A stretch of DNA of 64,000 nt from Synaphobranchus kaupii (Eukaryota > Chordata > Actinopteri > Anguilliformes > Synaphobranchidae): positions 17,942,722 through 18,006,721 of the forward strand of contig CM056383.1 in assembly GCA_029718625.1 (NCBI GenBank). Direction: 5' to 3'. The translations under genes and the position numbers were made by a program. The notes beneath the pieces are model-generated. The model was not told the origin of the DNA. It did not search any database and was given only the letters and a program-made list of their open reading frames with translations. Below, in pieces: positions 45,501 to 57,500 of the stretch (the stretch's first letter is position 1; the number at the start of each line of letters is the position of its first letter).

Positions 45501-48500
45501 GGAGAGGCCCTTCTCATTAATGTTCCTCAGCTCCCCAAGCTTCCTCCGCAGGTTCTCCTCTTCCAGCTGAACGACCGTCAGGGGCTCGAGCTGCAGGAGG
45601 TGAAGACAAGTCCACACATCCCTCGTAATGACACCGGGGAAAGCAAAAGATTCTGAGAGAACCATGTGATTTTTTTTGTCGATCACATGGAAGCTGCATG
45701 GTTGTGCTGCCAGTTTGCTGCCATATCAACGACCAGTATACAAGACTGATGTTTTATTCCTGGAAGCATTACACGTGGCCTCTCATGTTTGGAGGTTCAC
45801 TACCGGATTAGGTATGATCACAGAAGAAAAAAATATGAAAAGAAAGCCAATGCATTCCATGGCGACAATGACTTATGGAGCTGAAAAATGACTTTCTAAT
45901 TATCATTATCTTTCTTCCCATAGTTCAATTGGTTACTGACCTCAAGCCTTTAACCCATCACTGTGTTTTTCCATAAGCTTCACTAAAAACATGAACTTAA
46001 ATAAACTTTCTGTCTTCATCTATAACACAATCATTGGAAAACTGCTCTCCTACTTAAGTACACTTCCATTATCTATAAACAGTGTTTAAAGTCTTGCATT
46101 ACAGTCCTATATCCTATTCAAAGTTCCAAATTAAAGATACATTTTTGATGAAAAATGCTTTGACCACTTCACTCCCTGGTCTTGGAACAAACTTGAATAC
46201 AACTTAGAGAGAACCTGTGCGATATCAAATAAGAGGCACACCAAAGAAAAAAATGACACATGGTTGTTCTGCCTGTATTAAAGACCAACTTAATAAAGAA
46301 ATTCTACTGTTGCTTCTGTATTAGACAACAATTACAAAAAACTACAACCTAAATAAGCCTAAAATAATAATAAGCCTAAAAACAAGACAAAAGATAAATG
46401 AAGATTAAAAAAAAGGTAAAAGGCAACTATTCACAATCACCTCAGTTTGTGCTTTTACACATCGTGGGGGCTCATTCATTTTCTCCTCCAGGTTACTCAG
46501 AAGACTCTCGATGGCTGACATGCGCTTGTTCAGTTCTGTAATCTGCATCACAGTCAGAGTTGAGGAGAAGGGAGGGAAGGCATTATAAAAGGTAAAACAG
46601 CTACATTTAGAGTGGCATGGTTTTTGAGCCTGCTTTTGCCCCTCTGGCGGTTGTTTCTACTCTTGGCCGCTATAGGGCACTCTTGTTGTTTTTTCCTCCA
46701 GGGACCATTTTGTTAATTGGTCGCAGCTGCACTCCCCTATTTAAAGTGATACTGCAGTCAAAAACCGACTTTTCCCGTTGAAAACCGATGTTTTGGGTTA
46801 GATTATGATCATACACAGCTGTTTATGTCCGAAAATCTCATGTTTAGTCAAAATGTTTTTTTCTGAGTTTTTGTGTAGTCTTACCAATACGCTGGTTTCT
46901 GGGGATTCGTGACATCACAAGATCCTTAACATATAAATGGGTGGAGTTTAGGTGGTCCTAGGGGTGGTCTCGGCTGGGCACGTGGTATAAAAGCAGAGAC
47001 CAACGTTTTTTTTTTTCCTCTTTGAGACTGGAGACCCTTGTACTGCTAACTAGCTAGTTCAAGTTCAAATGCGAATTGCTTTGTATTACTGCTAACGTTA
47101 ATATTACGACTTAAGCATAGCAGCATTAGACAAATCAAGAATTGCTTAACTACGTTGACATAATGTTACCTCGGTAACCTCACGGCAACACAAGTTTTCT
47201 GGAGGGGACAGGTTAGAGCAGTGGCCACAAGCACACCTGTTGGGACATTAGTTTTTTTCTGTTTGTTTCTGTTATGTATCGATAAGTTAGGTAATGCAAG
47301 GCAGTCTATTGTGTGTGAGTTTAGCCCCGTTTGGTCCAGAAAGAACTGGTAACTTAGCTAGCTAGCTAGTTATCTTAGCTATCATTTATGAATAATGTTA
47401 GCTAATAAATGATAACAATTCTCTCCGGACCAAGTGGAGCTATGAGGGCTGTGTGACTGGGTTTTGCTGTGTATTTGAATGTATTCAATAGCAACGTTAC
47501 TTTAGGCAGACAAACAAGCTAATACTTTAAGGGTTTCTTCTCCTGACTTTTTTCCCCATAGAGTTCTATAGAAAAATGAGTAAGGAGAAATAACCCTTGC
47601 AGTGATCCATCCACATCTTCTCCATATCTGGCCGCAGAGTGATGGTTTGGGGCTCGTTTGATACCTTAGACCCTGGATGACTTACAGCCATTTAGCCAGT
47701 CATGTGTTTCATACTGTACCAGTGTAAGTTACAGCTGAATCTAGTCTCACCCCCCAATTCCTATAGAGATCCATTCAAATGCAGGGAGGTTATACTATCG
47801 CTTGTAACAGTACCTGGAAATAAGATATTGAGAGTCTTTTGATATTGATGGGTCACAGACTTCAGGAAGTAACAGCATACAAAGGATATGCAACCAAATA
47901 TTAAATATGATACTTTAAAAATACGTATGATCCAAGGGTTCACATACTTTTTCCAACAAAGCATTTAATTTTGGATAATTTTGCTCAATAAATAAATTTA
48001 AAAAGAATAATGTTTTTTGTTGAGCTGGGTTCACTTTATCAAGTTTTAGGACTTAGATGAAGATGTGATCACATTTTAGATCGCATTTATGCAGATATAC
48101 AGAAAATTCTAAAGGGTTCACAAACTTTCTAGAACCACTGTATATACTGTACATATTCAAATTCAAGTGGATCAAATTGACAGTAGTACACAATTGTTTC
48201 AAATTGGAAATTTATGTGATATCGTGGGAACCATAATCTACTTCTACTTCAACTTCTGCTTTGTTTGAAGGCCTTTCTTCTCAAACAAAACTAAATTCCA
48301 TCAACACTACAAGCTCTAATATGAAGTTCTTAGATGGGAAATGTTAACTGGTTTTGTATATTAATCCTGGATCTGGTTTTGTGTATTAATCCTGGATGCA
48401 GTCCAGGCAGAATTTGCAGCTCAGAGGTAGTGGCGCCACTTGGGGAAAGAAATCTTAGAGCAGTGCATTTTCAGGCATTTTAAATTCATAATTTGAGTTG

Positions 48501-51500
48501 ATAACTTTGGTCTAATCTCAACCCGAACTACTGTGTGAAAAAGATTAAGGGGCAGGGGCCCCCTCACACACCGGGGGAGCGGCCTGCCCCACGCTGTCCT
48601 GAAGGGCGGCCCGACTGTGGCGGCGTGGGCCTGGCCGGTAGGGAGCACGGCTGTAGCTCTCCTCGTCGGAGGTGTTCATCTCGTTGTAGAGAAGGTGCTG
48701 GGGGCTGTTGGAAGGGCTGATCTTGGACAGGGAGCGCGTGCGTTTCATCCTGTGCAGCTGATACCCCCCGTCGTCTAGGAAGCAAGAGGACAAGCGTTTT
48801 TTGTTTGTGTACATGCAGGGCATCTGGACCTTTCCAGGTTCTTTCTTCCACGTGTGGAAGAGCAGTGTTGCATAGTGGTTAGGGAACTGGGCTTGTAGCA
48901 TTCCCAGATGGGGCACTGCCATTGTACCTCTGAACAAGGTACTTAACCCGGATTGCTTTAGTAAATATCCAGCTATATAAGTAGATAGTAGTAAACAACA
49001 TAAGCTGTGTAAGGCATCTGCCAAATGCCTAATGTGTGTAACTCACCAGAACGAGTGGACTTTTCCAAGATCTTTCGGTGGTTTGTGCTAAACTCCAGAT
49101 CCTTCCCCTTCCCACTTTGCTGATCCAGGAACTGCTGGAGGAGAGAATCCTCTCCCATCGACTCAGGTCTCATTGCACCATCCAGGCTGCCCAAACCCTG
49201 CCCAAACTAGAGTGCTCAGAGTGCCATCCCACAATGCACCACTGCACACAGCCATTGCCACTGCACACAGCCAGTCACCATACCTGCAATGTCACAGCTA
49301 ATGACCGATCAGCAGAGAAACCTTTATATTTGGGGCAAACATACTGGACTGATCTAAAGGCTATAGAAGGCTACTCTATATTCAAATCTTTACACGTGAA
49401 CTGTGGTTAAGAATACAGCAGCCCGTGTACAAATTTTCATCACAAGCAGTTGTAAATCCAGGTGTCACCTGGTGTCTAATGCAGGGAACACAATCACATC
49501 ATGAAGAAAGATAGAGGCTGAAGAAAAAAAAACTAAATCTAGCGTGCCGCTAGATTTCAGCTCAGCACACGGCAATCAGTGGCATTAGGTCAGATGTATA
49601 GTTGTAAAAAACCATGAATGAATTGTATATCTCAATATGTAGGTTTTCAACTCAGTGTGAGAACTTCAGACACACTGGAGCATGAGTGTGGCGAGAGGGG
49701 AAGGAACAGGATAAGTGTGCTTGGCTGTTACCTGGAAGGGAGGAAGAGGAGAGTGAGTGGAGTATTCATTGTCCATATCAAAATCAGGTGGGTGGACTGG
49801 AAGCCGACGCTTGGACTTTTGACCCTAAAAGTGATCAAAAGAAAGACAACTACCAGATGGACTAAAAGGGCAACTACGGATAAGGGTGTGGTAGCTAGGA
49901 GCAATCCACTAGCTCCATGTCAGAGACATGGGACAGAGAGAGCAACCATCAAACTATCATAGGTTTTGTAATATCGCGTCTCTGTAAATAGACATTACTT
50001 CCTTAGGGAGACTAAAGGGTCTTTTAAATGGACCCATAGCGCCACCTGCTGTTGTGGAGCACAGACGTGAGAAAATCTCACGGAACATCTGTGCTAAAAT
50101 AGTGCCAAAAGTCATGTGATTCACAAATGGAAGCCAACACTTTTTTGTACTTGTAAAACATGTATCTCTTTGTGAAGCTTGATGTATTACAAAACTGTTT
50201 TGTATTTGCAAAACAAAATTGTGTTTGTTTGATAATCATGTTTTGCATTTGCAAAACACAGTGTTTGTTTGCGAAACATAAGGGCATAAAAAATTCTTTC
50301 ATATTCTAAATGACATTCAGAAGCTATATTTAGAGGCATTTTGATTTTACATCGTACGTACGAACAAACCTCAGATATGAAAACTTTGATGAACGCCAAA
50401 ATACGAACAACATTGCTAATGCGAACAATTTGCACACAAATTCATTCTGCTCATGTTTGATGGATGAGGCCCAGTGAGTATAAATCATAGACTGTATAAA
50501 AATATGGACAAAGTCACTGTGATGTCACCCATTGCCTTCCCACGGCCTCGTAAAAACCGAATTGAAGCTCTGGATGCATTTTTCGCCCCCAGTTTGTACA
50601 AATTGCGTCTACTCCGTGGAGCCGAAGAGGACTCAACCTGTCCCTCTGATTGGTCCTGAACAAATGTTAATACCCTGTCCAAACGACACAATATTTTAAA
50701 CAATCAGCACATGCAGAGGCATTAGATGAAGGAAAGGCACCTATTGCAATTACATTTTTTTGTGGGAAAAATTTATTGACTGAGTATTTTGACCACATTG
50801 CTGCCATTGACTTACATGGTGAAAGACCTATACTGGAGCCAATCACAGTGGCGCTAGTGAGCAATGGCACAATTGCCGCTCCCAGCCCAACCAGGAAGTG
50901 AGCTTCAAAACGAAAGCCCAGTCTTGGCCCCTTGGTATAAGTGGGCCTTCTCTGTGCTCACTTGGTGATATTGCACTTTCCTGATACTAACACTGATGTT
51001 CTCCACTTCTGTAAGTGGCTTTAGACATGTAATGAAATGAAATGAAATGCAATGTAATTAAATGTAATGGCCCAACAGGGTGTGCCATAGCAGAGCCGCA
51101 GTACCAGATGGAGCAGACAGGATAAGGCGGGGTGAACAGGACCAATCCGCAGGTGGGCAAAAACTTCAGGGTAAGCTAGCAGGGGAAAGATAGCAATAAT
51201 ACAGCAGTGATGCAAAAATTGCCACCCAGGAGACAGACACAGCGATGGAGAGGGAATAGAATGGCAAGAGTCTGGAGATGGTCTGCGGTCACTGGGATGA
51301 GATGAATGCAGGCAGCATACCAGAGAACAGCCACTGAGCACAGCCTAAACCGAGGCACACAACAGCTGGTGATCACACATGCCTGTACCAACATGGGGGA
51401 AAAAAATTGCATTTGAAATTTTACTGGTGAATTTCACCTCTTCCAAACAGATGAAGTAGTCAAATAAATAGTGGAAATATTCGTTTTAAAATTAAAATAT

Positions 51501-54500
51501 TGACTCCACAAAAACATTATTTGAAATAATTTAACTTTCCTATTATGTTAGCATTTTACTGTCATTTGTGTTACGGGTAAATATAAAAAATAAATACCAA
51601 ATATCTTTTTTTACATTGTATTTCCTAATTCTGTAGAATGTCTTAAAGGCATTTGCTGAAAAAAATCATCAATTTGAAATTATATAAAAACACAAAGTAA
51701 TTTTGGGTCATATAGACCCTAACATAATAAGAAGGTTTAACAGGAATAAACAGAAATGTAAAATAAAATAAAAAAAACTCTAATGCTCTCAATGGTTAAC
51801 AAATGCAATTACCATATGATGGTTGAGAACAGTTCCAAATGAAGAGCAGGAAGGTTAACAAAGATAAGTTCAGACCCCTATATTAATATTAATGAATTAA
51901 CAGCATATTAATTAAACCGCTGTACCCTTATATGCAGTCCATTATATTACATGTACTTTCTGGGAACGGTATTTTAATATTTTATTATGACCAAAATGCC
52001 ATTTGATCTTTTTAAAATAATGGTTACTTTTTGATATACCCATTTAATTGTTTAAATAATAATTACATGATAATAGAAATGATATTTAAAAGAGAAAAAC
52101 ACCTGGTAGGTATTTATGCATGGTAGGAATACTTTGGATCAAAATGGATCGAATGATCTTTTAGTGTGGTAGTGCAATAGGGACTGAGGGCTTGTCTGTT
52201 TCTGTTGGTGGAGACGGGATCTGTTGTAATTGAATAAAACCTGATCTTACAGCAGGAATCTAGATGAGAAGGACCAGTCCACCGGCCTGCAATTAGACTA
52301 CAGATAGGCTTCGCTAATCAGAACAGCGAATGGAAGCCACAAGGTTGTAATAGAAATGAAACCGCAGGAAAGGATATCTTGTGCACCTACCACCCATTTG
52401 TTGCAATATTAAACGCAACGCAGGGATACAAGACCTCCAAATTTGAGGGACGCTTTACCAGTTTGCATCTTTGCCAATCCAAGCCATCTTCTTCATGACC
52501 ATCATAGACACCTAAAGGAAAAAGAAACGCCCTGTCTTACAAAAGCAGCAATGCAGCTTCAACATTGTCTGTACCAAAAGACAAACATATACATCAGCAG
52601 GATTTATTACAAAATCTGATTATTATAAAAAAATGTGAATAACATCAATGACATCACTGTCAACATGGAAATATTTTTTCCTGACAAATAAGAGTATTCA
52701 GACGGAAGTCTTCCATGTGACCTGAGCTGAGTACTCAGACTGAACTTCCACATGACTTCAGCAGTGCTCCCATAAATACTACTACAGATTGTTGACTCCA
52801 TATTCTTAAAGGTATACTATGTAGTTTCAGAACACTAGATGGGGATATTGAGCACGTAGGAGAAAAGGGCTCCCCGAAAATTGCTTATCACGTGTTCTTC
52901 TCAGACGCACACGACGACGCACGAGCATTGTGGTGACGTTTCACACATATTTTCTCTGACCGTGGACTCAATTCAATTAGCTTTATTGGCATGACAAGAC
53001 ATTGAATCTGTATTGTCAAAGCATACTGCATTAAAACAGTCGAAGACATACATCTAACTCTGAATCTAAAATAATAAAGTACAATTAAAAATAATAATTA
53101 TCAATAGAAATGATAATAATGATGATGAGAATGACACATATGATCTTATAAAGTGAATATAATAAATATTAAAAATTAAAATTGGTTTATAATGATCTCT
53201 GTCACTCACTGTCCCTAAGACGATGGCAGGCAGGTATATATTGTGCTGCCAGGTCACAGCACGTCCTCTCCTCTCCTAAGAGGATGGGGAGTTTTTGTAT
53301 GTCTGTAAAAAATTTTAATTGAGGGTATCTAATATTTTGGGAAAATATTTATATATAAATATTAGGGGTGTAACGGTACAAAAGTGTCACAGTTCGGTAC
53401 GTACTTCGGTTTTGAAGTCACGCTTCGGTAAGAGTGTATAATTGCTGTGTCGTGGATCGTCTAGGCTACACTCGGACTCAGATAAGCGTATCTTTTTTCA
53501 CTGCTTTCAGCTGTTGTTAGTTAATTGAACAGATTGGAGTCACTCGTTAGCTTAGTTTATTTTGAATTGTTTGCAGTTAGTCCGTAGCTTGCTCGCTGAA
53601 GTTGGGCCAGGTCTTTTGTGTTGCTAATTTAGTTGGAACCAGTTTCACCTGTGTGTATATTAAGCATATTTGCAGCTCATCACCTCAGAGTGAGCTCTAA
53701 TTCAACTAGTTCTAATTAGCAACACAAAAGACGGGTAGCTGGCCCAATTACAGCGAGCAAGCTACGGACTAACTGCAAACAATTCAAAATAAACTAAGCT
53801 ACCGAGTGACTCCAATCTGTTCAATTAACTAACAACAGCTGAAAGCAATGAAAAAAGATACGCTTATCTGAGTCCGAGTGTAGCCTAGACGATCCACGAT
53901 GCAGCAATTATGCACTCTGTTACCGAAGTGTGACTTCAAAACCGAAGTGCGTACCGAACCGTGACTTTTGTGTACTGGATAATTGCCACCTACAGTTTAA
54001 GGAAAAAATGGGCCACACATCAGGGACATGGGAAATTAAGGAATTCCAGGTTTACTAGCTAATAAATGTCTAATAGCCTTTTTTTTTAAATAGTCAGGCC
54101 TTACTTACAATGTGCATTCAAAAATAAATCCAAATATGATTGGATAGATGTGATCACATGCATTTACACCTGGTATTCTATGCATCCCAGATGTGTCCCT
54201 TTTGTCTATAAGCGATCAGATATAAGCAAAATGGCATTCAGCATACAGAATTTCACCTTTGGGTAGGGGACACTGACTGCACTGGATGAAAACAATGTGC
54301 CAGGTGTCCTAGTTCTGAAGGAAGGGTGCCACTGGGTTTGTACAGTACCCACCGCTTAGGTCTGGCTGGGAGCCACGTTCTTCATTCAGTCTCTTATACA
54401 AGGACCGCATCACCTTGGCACTTCCAAAGCGCTTGAAACGGGAGCGCACATTTTCATGGTACCATTCCAAGGTGCCAATTTTCAGAACCCTGACAAAACA

Positions 54501-57500
54501 GAGGAAACACATTCATCACTATGAATTAGACTGCTCAAATAAAAACATTCATGGTGTGAGGTAATGCTTGGATTTAGTCATTCCTGCCTTCAAATTAACT
54601 GAGCATTTCAGGCATAAATCTAGCCATAATTGGGAATATTAGCTGCAACTAATTATTAAAAAAGCAATGCAAGTACAGTCAAGCCGGAAAGTCTGCACAC
54701 CCCTTTCACCTTCTCCACGTTTTATTACGTTACAGACTTATACTACAATAGATTGAGTTCATTTTTTGCCTCAAACATCTACACACAATAGCCAATAATG
54801 ACGAAGTGAAAACAGGTTTTTAGAAAATATGCAATTTTATTTTACTGACAAAAGTAGGTTATTTAGGGGTTACATATCAGTACACACCCTTAGCCTAATA
54901 CTTGGTTGCTGCACCTTTGGCAGTGATTACAGCTTCAAGGCGTCTTGGGAAAGAAGCTACGAGCTTGGCACACTTGTTTCTGGACATTTTTGCCCATTCC
55001 TCTTGGCATATCCTTGCAAGCTCTGTCAGGTTGGATGCGGAGCGTCGGTACACAGCCATTTTCAGCTCTTTCCACAGATGTTCAATTGGATTCAGGTCTG
55101 GGCTCTGGCTGGGCCACTCAAGGACATGCACAGACTTTCTCCAAAGCCACTCCTTTGTTCTCTTGGCTGTGTGCTTCGGGTCGTTGTCATGTTGGAAGGT
55201 AAACCTTCGCCCCAGTCTGAGGTCCAGAGCGCTCTGGAGCACGTTTTCTTCAAGGATCTCAGTGTACTTAGCTGCATTCATCTTTCCCTCTATCAGGACT
55301 AGTCGCCCCGTTCCCGCTGCTGAAAAACATCCCCACATCATGATGCTGCCACCGCCATGCTTCACTGTAGGGATGGTATTAGCCAGGTGATGAGCGGTGC
55401 CTGGTTTCCTCCAGACGTGACGCTTGGTATTCAGGCCAAAAAGTTCAATTTTGGTTTCATCAGACCAGAGAATCTTGATTCTCATGTTTTGAGAGTGTGA
55501 GCTGATTCTCAAAAGTGAGCTGAGGTGCATTTTGTTTCCACTGATACTGCTTGAGATGTTTCTGCAACTTAATTGGAGTCCACCTGTGATAAATTCAATT
55601 GATTGGACATGATTGGGGATTGCCAACACCTGCCTATATAAGGTCCCACAGTTGACAGTGCATGTCAGAGCAAACTCCAAGCCATGGGGTCAAAGGAATT
55701 ATCTGCAGACCTCAGAAACAGGATTGTGTCAAGGCAAAGATCTGGAGAAGGGTACGGAAAAATCTCTGCAGCTTTACAGGTCCCAAAGAGCACAGTGGTC
55801 ACCATCATTCGTAAATGGAAGAAGTTTGGAACCACCAAGAATCTTCCTAGACCTGGCCGCCCGGCCAAACTGAGCAATCGGGGAAGACGGGCCTTGGCCA
55901 GGGAGGTGAGCAGGAACCAGAGGGTCACTCTGACAGAGCTCCAGCGTATCCTTGTGGAGATGGGAGAACCTTTCAGAAGATCAACCATCCAGGCAGCACT
56001 CCACCAATCAGGCCTTTATGGTAGAGTGGCCAGACGGAAGCCCCTCCTTAGTAAAAGGCACATCACAGCCCGCTTGGAGTTTGGCAAAAGGCACCTAGAG
56101 GACTCTCTAACCATGAGAATCAAGATCCTCTGGTCTGATGAAACCAAAATTGAACTTTTTGGCCTGAATACCAAGCGTCACGTCTGGAGGAAACCAGGCA
56201 CCGCTCATCACCTGGCTAATACCATCCCTACAGTGAAGCATGGCGGTGGCAGCATCATGATGTGGGGATGTTTTTCAGTAGGGAGAATGGGGCGACTAGT
56301 CCTGATAGAGGGAAAGATGAATGCAGCTAAGTACACCGAGATCCTTGAAGAAAACCTGCTCCAGAGCGCTCTGGACCTCAGACTGGGGCGAAGGTTTACC
56401 TTCCAACATGACAACGACCCGAAGCACACAGCCACGAGAACAAAGGAGTGGCTTCGGAGAAAGTCTGTGCATGTCCTTGAGTGGCCCAGCCAGAGCCCAG
56501 ACCTGAATCCAATTGAACATCTGTGGAAAGAGCTGAAAATGGCTGTGTACCGACGCTCCCCATCCAACCTGACGGAGCTTGCAAGGATATGCCAAGAGGA
56601 ATGGGCAAAAATGTCCAGAAACAAGTGTGCCAAGCTCGTAGCTTCTTTCCCAAGACGCCTTGAAGCTGTAATCGCTGCCAAAGGTGCAGCAACCAAGTAT
56701 TAGGCTAAGGGTGTGTACAGATATGTAACCCCTAAATAACCTATTTTTGTCAGTAAAATAAAATTGCATATTTTCTAAAAACCTGTTTTCACTTCGTCAT
56801 TATTGGCTATTGTGTGTAGATGTTTGAGGCAAAAAATGAACTCAATCTATTGTAGTATAAGTCTGTAACGTAATAAAACGTGGAGAAGGTGAAAGGGGTG
56901 TGCAGACTTTCCGGCTTGACTGTATATAGAATAAACAAATCATTTTTAATATTTGGTCACATATCCTTTGCATGCCATGACTTCCTGATGTCTTCCAAGA
57001 CTCTTGATATCTTATTTTCTTGTACTTTTACAAGCGTCTCTGCATTTTAATGAATCTCTATGGGAATTGGGGGGTGGGACTAGATTTAGCTGTAAATTAT
57101 GCTGGAACGGTATGGAATACATGGTTGGTAAAATGGCTGCAAGTCATCAAGGGTCTGAGGTATCAAATGTGTGTGGCAAGCTCACCTGCTCAGGTGAAAG
57201 GTGTGTAGTAGGCTCACCTGCTCAGGTGAAAGGTATGTAGCAGGCTCACCTGCTCAATGTGTAAGATGTGTGGGCAGGCTCACCTGCTCGGGTGAAAGGT
57301 GTGTAGTAGGCTCACCTGCTCAGGTGAAAGGTGTGTTGTAGGCTCACCTGCTCAGGTGTAAGGTGTGCGGCAGGCTCACCTGGCCATGCGGCAGGAGTCA
57401 CACACCCAGCCGTGCTCCTTCTTGTTGTAGCGGCTACATGCCTTGCAGGTGTAGAGCTGACAGTCCAGACACTGGCGCTTGCTGTTGACCAGGAATTTGA

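Larger units (their letters stand above)
54676..56922 (+). mobile_element. Composite fold-back Tc1 transposon with open transposase
   Basis: Both outer ends are the same Tc1 3' terminus, CAGTCAAGCCGGAAAGTC, each next to TA (54674-54675 and 56923-56924). Arms 54676-55486 and 56112-56922 are inverted copies of 811 bp. The unit is a plus-strand element whose own 5' end (about 220 bp, present in the copy at 16456) has been replaced by an inverted copy of a 3' half. It lies in mlph intron 2. Confidence 0.9.

Noticed and set aside
44724..45686. 320-codon minus-strand frame rich in His and Thr
   Set aside because: It is mlph exon 8 continuing into the CA-rich array. The exon donor at 45365 ends the real coding part; the rest is repeat.
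48545..49024. 159-codon minus-strand frame as a single gene
   Set aside because: Only 48774-48572 is mlph exon 6. The upstream part is intron and SINE sequence read through the acceptor.
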